Source of the DNA: an uncultured Methylobacter sp.
Lineage (GTDB): Bacteria; Pseudomonadota; Gammaproteobacteria; Methylococcales; Methylomonadaceae
Assembly (NCBI GenBank): GCA_903832775.1
Contig: CAILCX010000093.1
Coordinates: 1 to 50,190, forward strand
DNA length: 50,190 bases
Direction of reading: 5' to 3'
Shown: one piece after another, positions 49,406 to 50,190 of the stretch
Layout of the letters: each line of letters opens with the position of its first letter
Numbering within the stretch: the stretch's first letter is position 1
Notes under the pieces: generated by a model
Seen by the model: only the letters and a program-made list of their open reading frames with translations
Told to the model about the DNA's origin: nothing
Database searches by the model: none
Program-made: the position numbers and the translations under genes

Positions 49406-50190
49406 ATGGCAAAACATTCGATCGAGAAAACTCGTCGTCAATACAACCGATGGGTTGCGACTGAAACCATTGAAGATTATGCACTTCGTTACTCCCCTGC
49501 CAGCTTTCGAAAATGGTCGCCACTACTCATTGCCAATACGGCCCTTGGAAGCATCTCATTTTTAGCGCTAGAGGCAATTGGGGCCAGTCTATTACTGAGC
49601 TATGGCTACACCAATGCGGTGTGGGCCATTCTTTTTGCATCGATTGTCATATTTGGTGCTGGCTTACCCATTTCATACTATGCTGCACGTTATAACATTG
49701 ACATCGACTTATTAACCCGTAGTGCGGGATTTGGTTACGTAGGTTCAACAATCACCTCGTTAATTTATGCGTCATTCTGTTTTATCTTTTTTGCCTTAGA
49801 AGCAGCCATTATGGCTCAGGCACTGGATTTGTATTTTGAGCTGCCTTTATATCTGGGCTATATTTTATGCTCGCTGATCATTATTCCTATTGTTTTCTAT
49901 GGCATCACCGCCATCAATCGCTTGCATTTATGGACTCAGCCTGTCTGGTTGATATTGATGTTGCTGCCATTTTACATTCTCTACACACAAGCACCGCATA
50001 CCATAGAGGCTTTAAGTCAGTTCAGCGGCCAGGTTTCAGGCGGCAGTGAGTTTGATCCCTATTATTTTGGTATCGCTACCGGAATTTCATTTTCATTGAT
50101 CGCTCAAATTGGCGAGCAGGTTGATTATCTTCGTTTCATGCCGGATAAGCACAAAGATAATCGCTTAAGCTGGTGGATTTCGATGTTGGC
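49406..50190 (+). CDS. NCS1/purine-cytosine permease-like membrane protein (cut by window edge)
   Basis: The frame starts at ATG 49406 (MAKHSIEKTRRQYNRWV), preceded by GAG, and runs off the right end after 261 codons. At least six hydrophobic helices are visible. The region RYSPASFRKWSPLLIANTAL, the following GSISFLALEAIGASLLL, and IAQIGEQVDYLRFMP resemble the NCS1 nucleobase-cation symporter family. The basic start and the divergence from classic CodB leave open that this is the sensor half of a larger kinase, as in CbrA-like proteins. The C-terminus is needed to decide. Confidence 0.65.
   Translation, partial: MAKHSIEKTRRQYNRWVATETIEDYALRYSPASFRKWSPLLIANTALGSISFLALEAIGASLLLSYGYTNAVWAILFASIVIFGAGLPISYYAARYNIDIDLLTRSAGFGYVGSTITSLIYASFCFIFFALEAAIMAQALDLYFELPLYLGYILCSLIIIPIVFYGITAINRLHLWTQPVWLILMLLPFYILYTQAPHTIEALSQFSGQVSGGSEFDPYYFGIATGISFSLIAQIGEQVDYLRFMPDKHKDNRLSWWISML

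Overview
The window looks like a chromosomal segment of a gammaproteobacterium. The translation cluster thrS-infC-rpmI-rplT-pheS-pheT-ihfA-merR and the proteostasis cluster tig-clpP-clpX-lon-hupB-ppiD both have gammaproteobacterial gene order, and the gram-negative envelope genes agree. The modest GC, the AT-rich intergenic DNA and the overall protein flavour suggest Methylococcales (methanotroph-like) relatives. That last step is an impression, not something proved by a marker gene: no methane or methanol oxidation gene lies here.

Layout. 1-1047: the tail of a UvrD-type helicase, decayed sequence, then tRNA-Thr(CGU) and tRNA-Pro(GGG) on the minus strand. 1151-8674: the minus-strand translation operon. 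It appears to start at a promoter before tRNA-Val(GAC), pass a terminator-like hairpin only 24 nt before thrS, and end with ihfA and a MerR-type regulator. infC starts with the rare codon ATC. 8706-12407: a 1233-residue fused flavoprotein resembling both NfnB/SudA- and NfnA/SudB-type subunits joined behind a unique N-terminal region. 13228-22011: tig-clpP-clpX, lon (with a heat-shock-type promoter), hupB, tRNA-Val(UAC), tRNA-Asp(GUC) and ppiD, followed by convergent fabI. 22922-29034: a four-gene peptide ABC importer of YejABEF type, whose binding protein has both a lipobox and a C-terminal membrane anchor. 29131-32160: a REC-HPt phosphorelay protein, a free-standing GIY-YIG protein with four C-terminal repeats, and a repeat-rich gap. 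32162-36950: rsgA and a Ste24-like protease (minus), then orn, a double-domain CrcB and serS (plus). 36978-40704: a gene remnant, a family-5-like uracil-DNA glycosylase, a small GIY-YIG protein, a P1B-5-type metal ATPase and a beta-carbonic anhydrase (all minus), divergent from a TetR regulator. 41734-50190: small hypotheticals, a PAS-GGDEF-EAL protein, an HDOD protein, a TauE/SafE permease and a truncated NCS1-type permease, with long AT-rich gaps.

How the genes work together. The first third is housekeeping: charging of Thr and Phe, translation initiation, ribosomal proteins, then folding and ATP-dependent proteolysis. The last third is sparse and regulatory, with c-di-GMP and HDOD signalling plus metal, anion and CO2 handling.

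The most unusual items are: the CrcB fusion, whose second repeat seems to reuse the last helix of the first repeat and so becomes inverted; the fused flavoprotein; the tRNA-Val/thrS and tig leaders, which both look attenuator-like; a tight group of DnaA boxes in a gene-poor gap; and an orphan terminator on the minus strand near 46.2 kb. No rRNA, CRISPR array, complete insertion sequence or prophage was seen.
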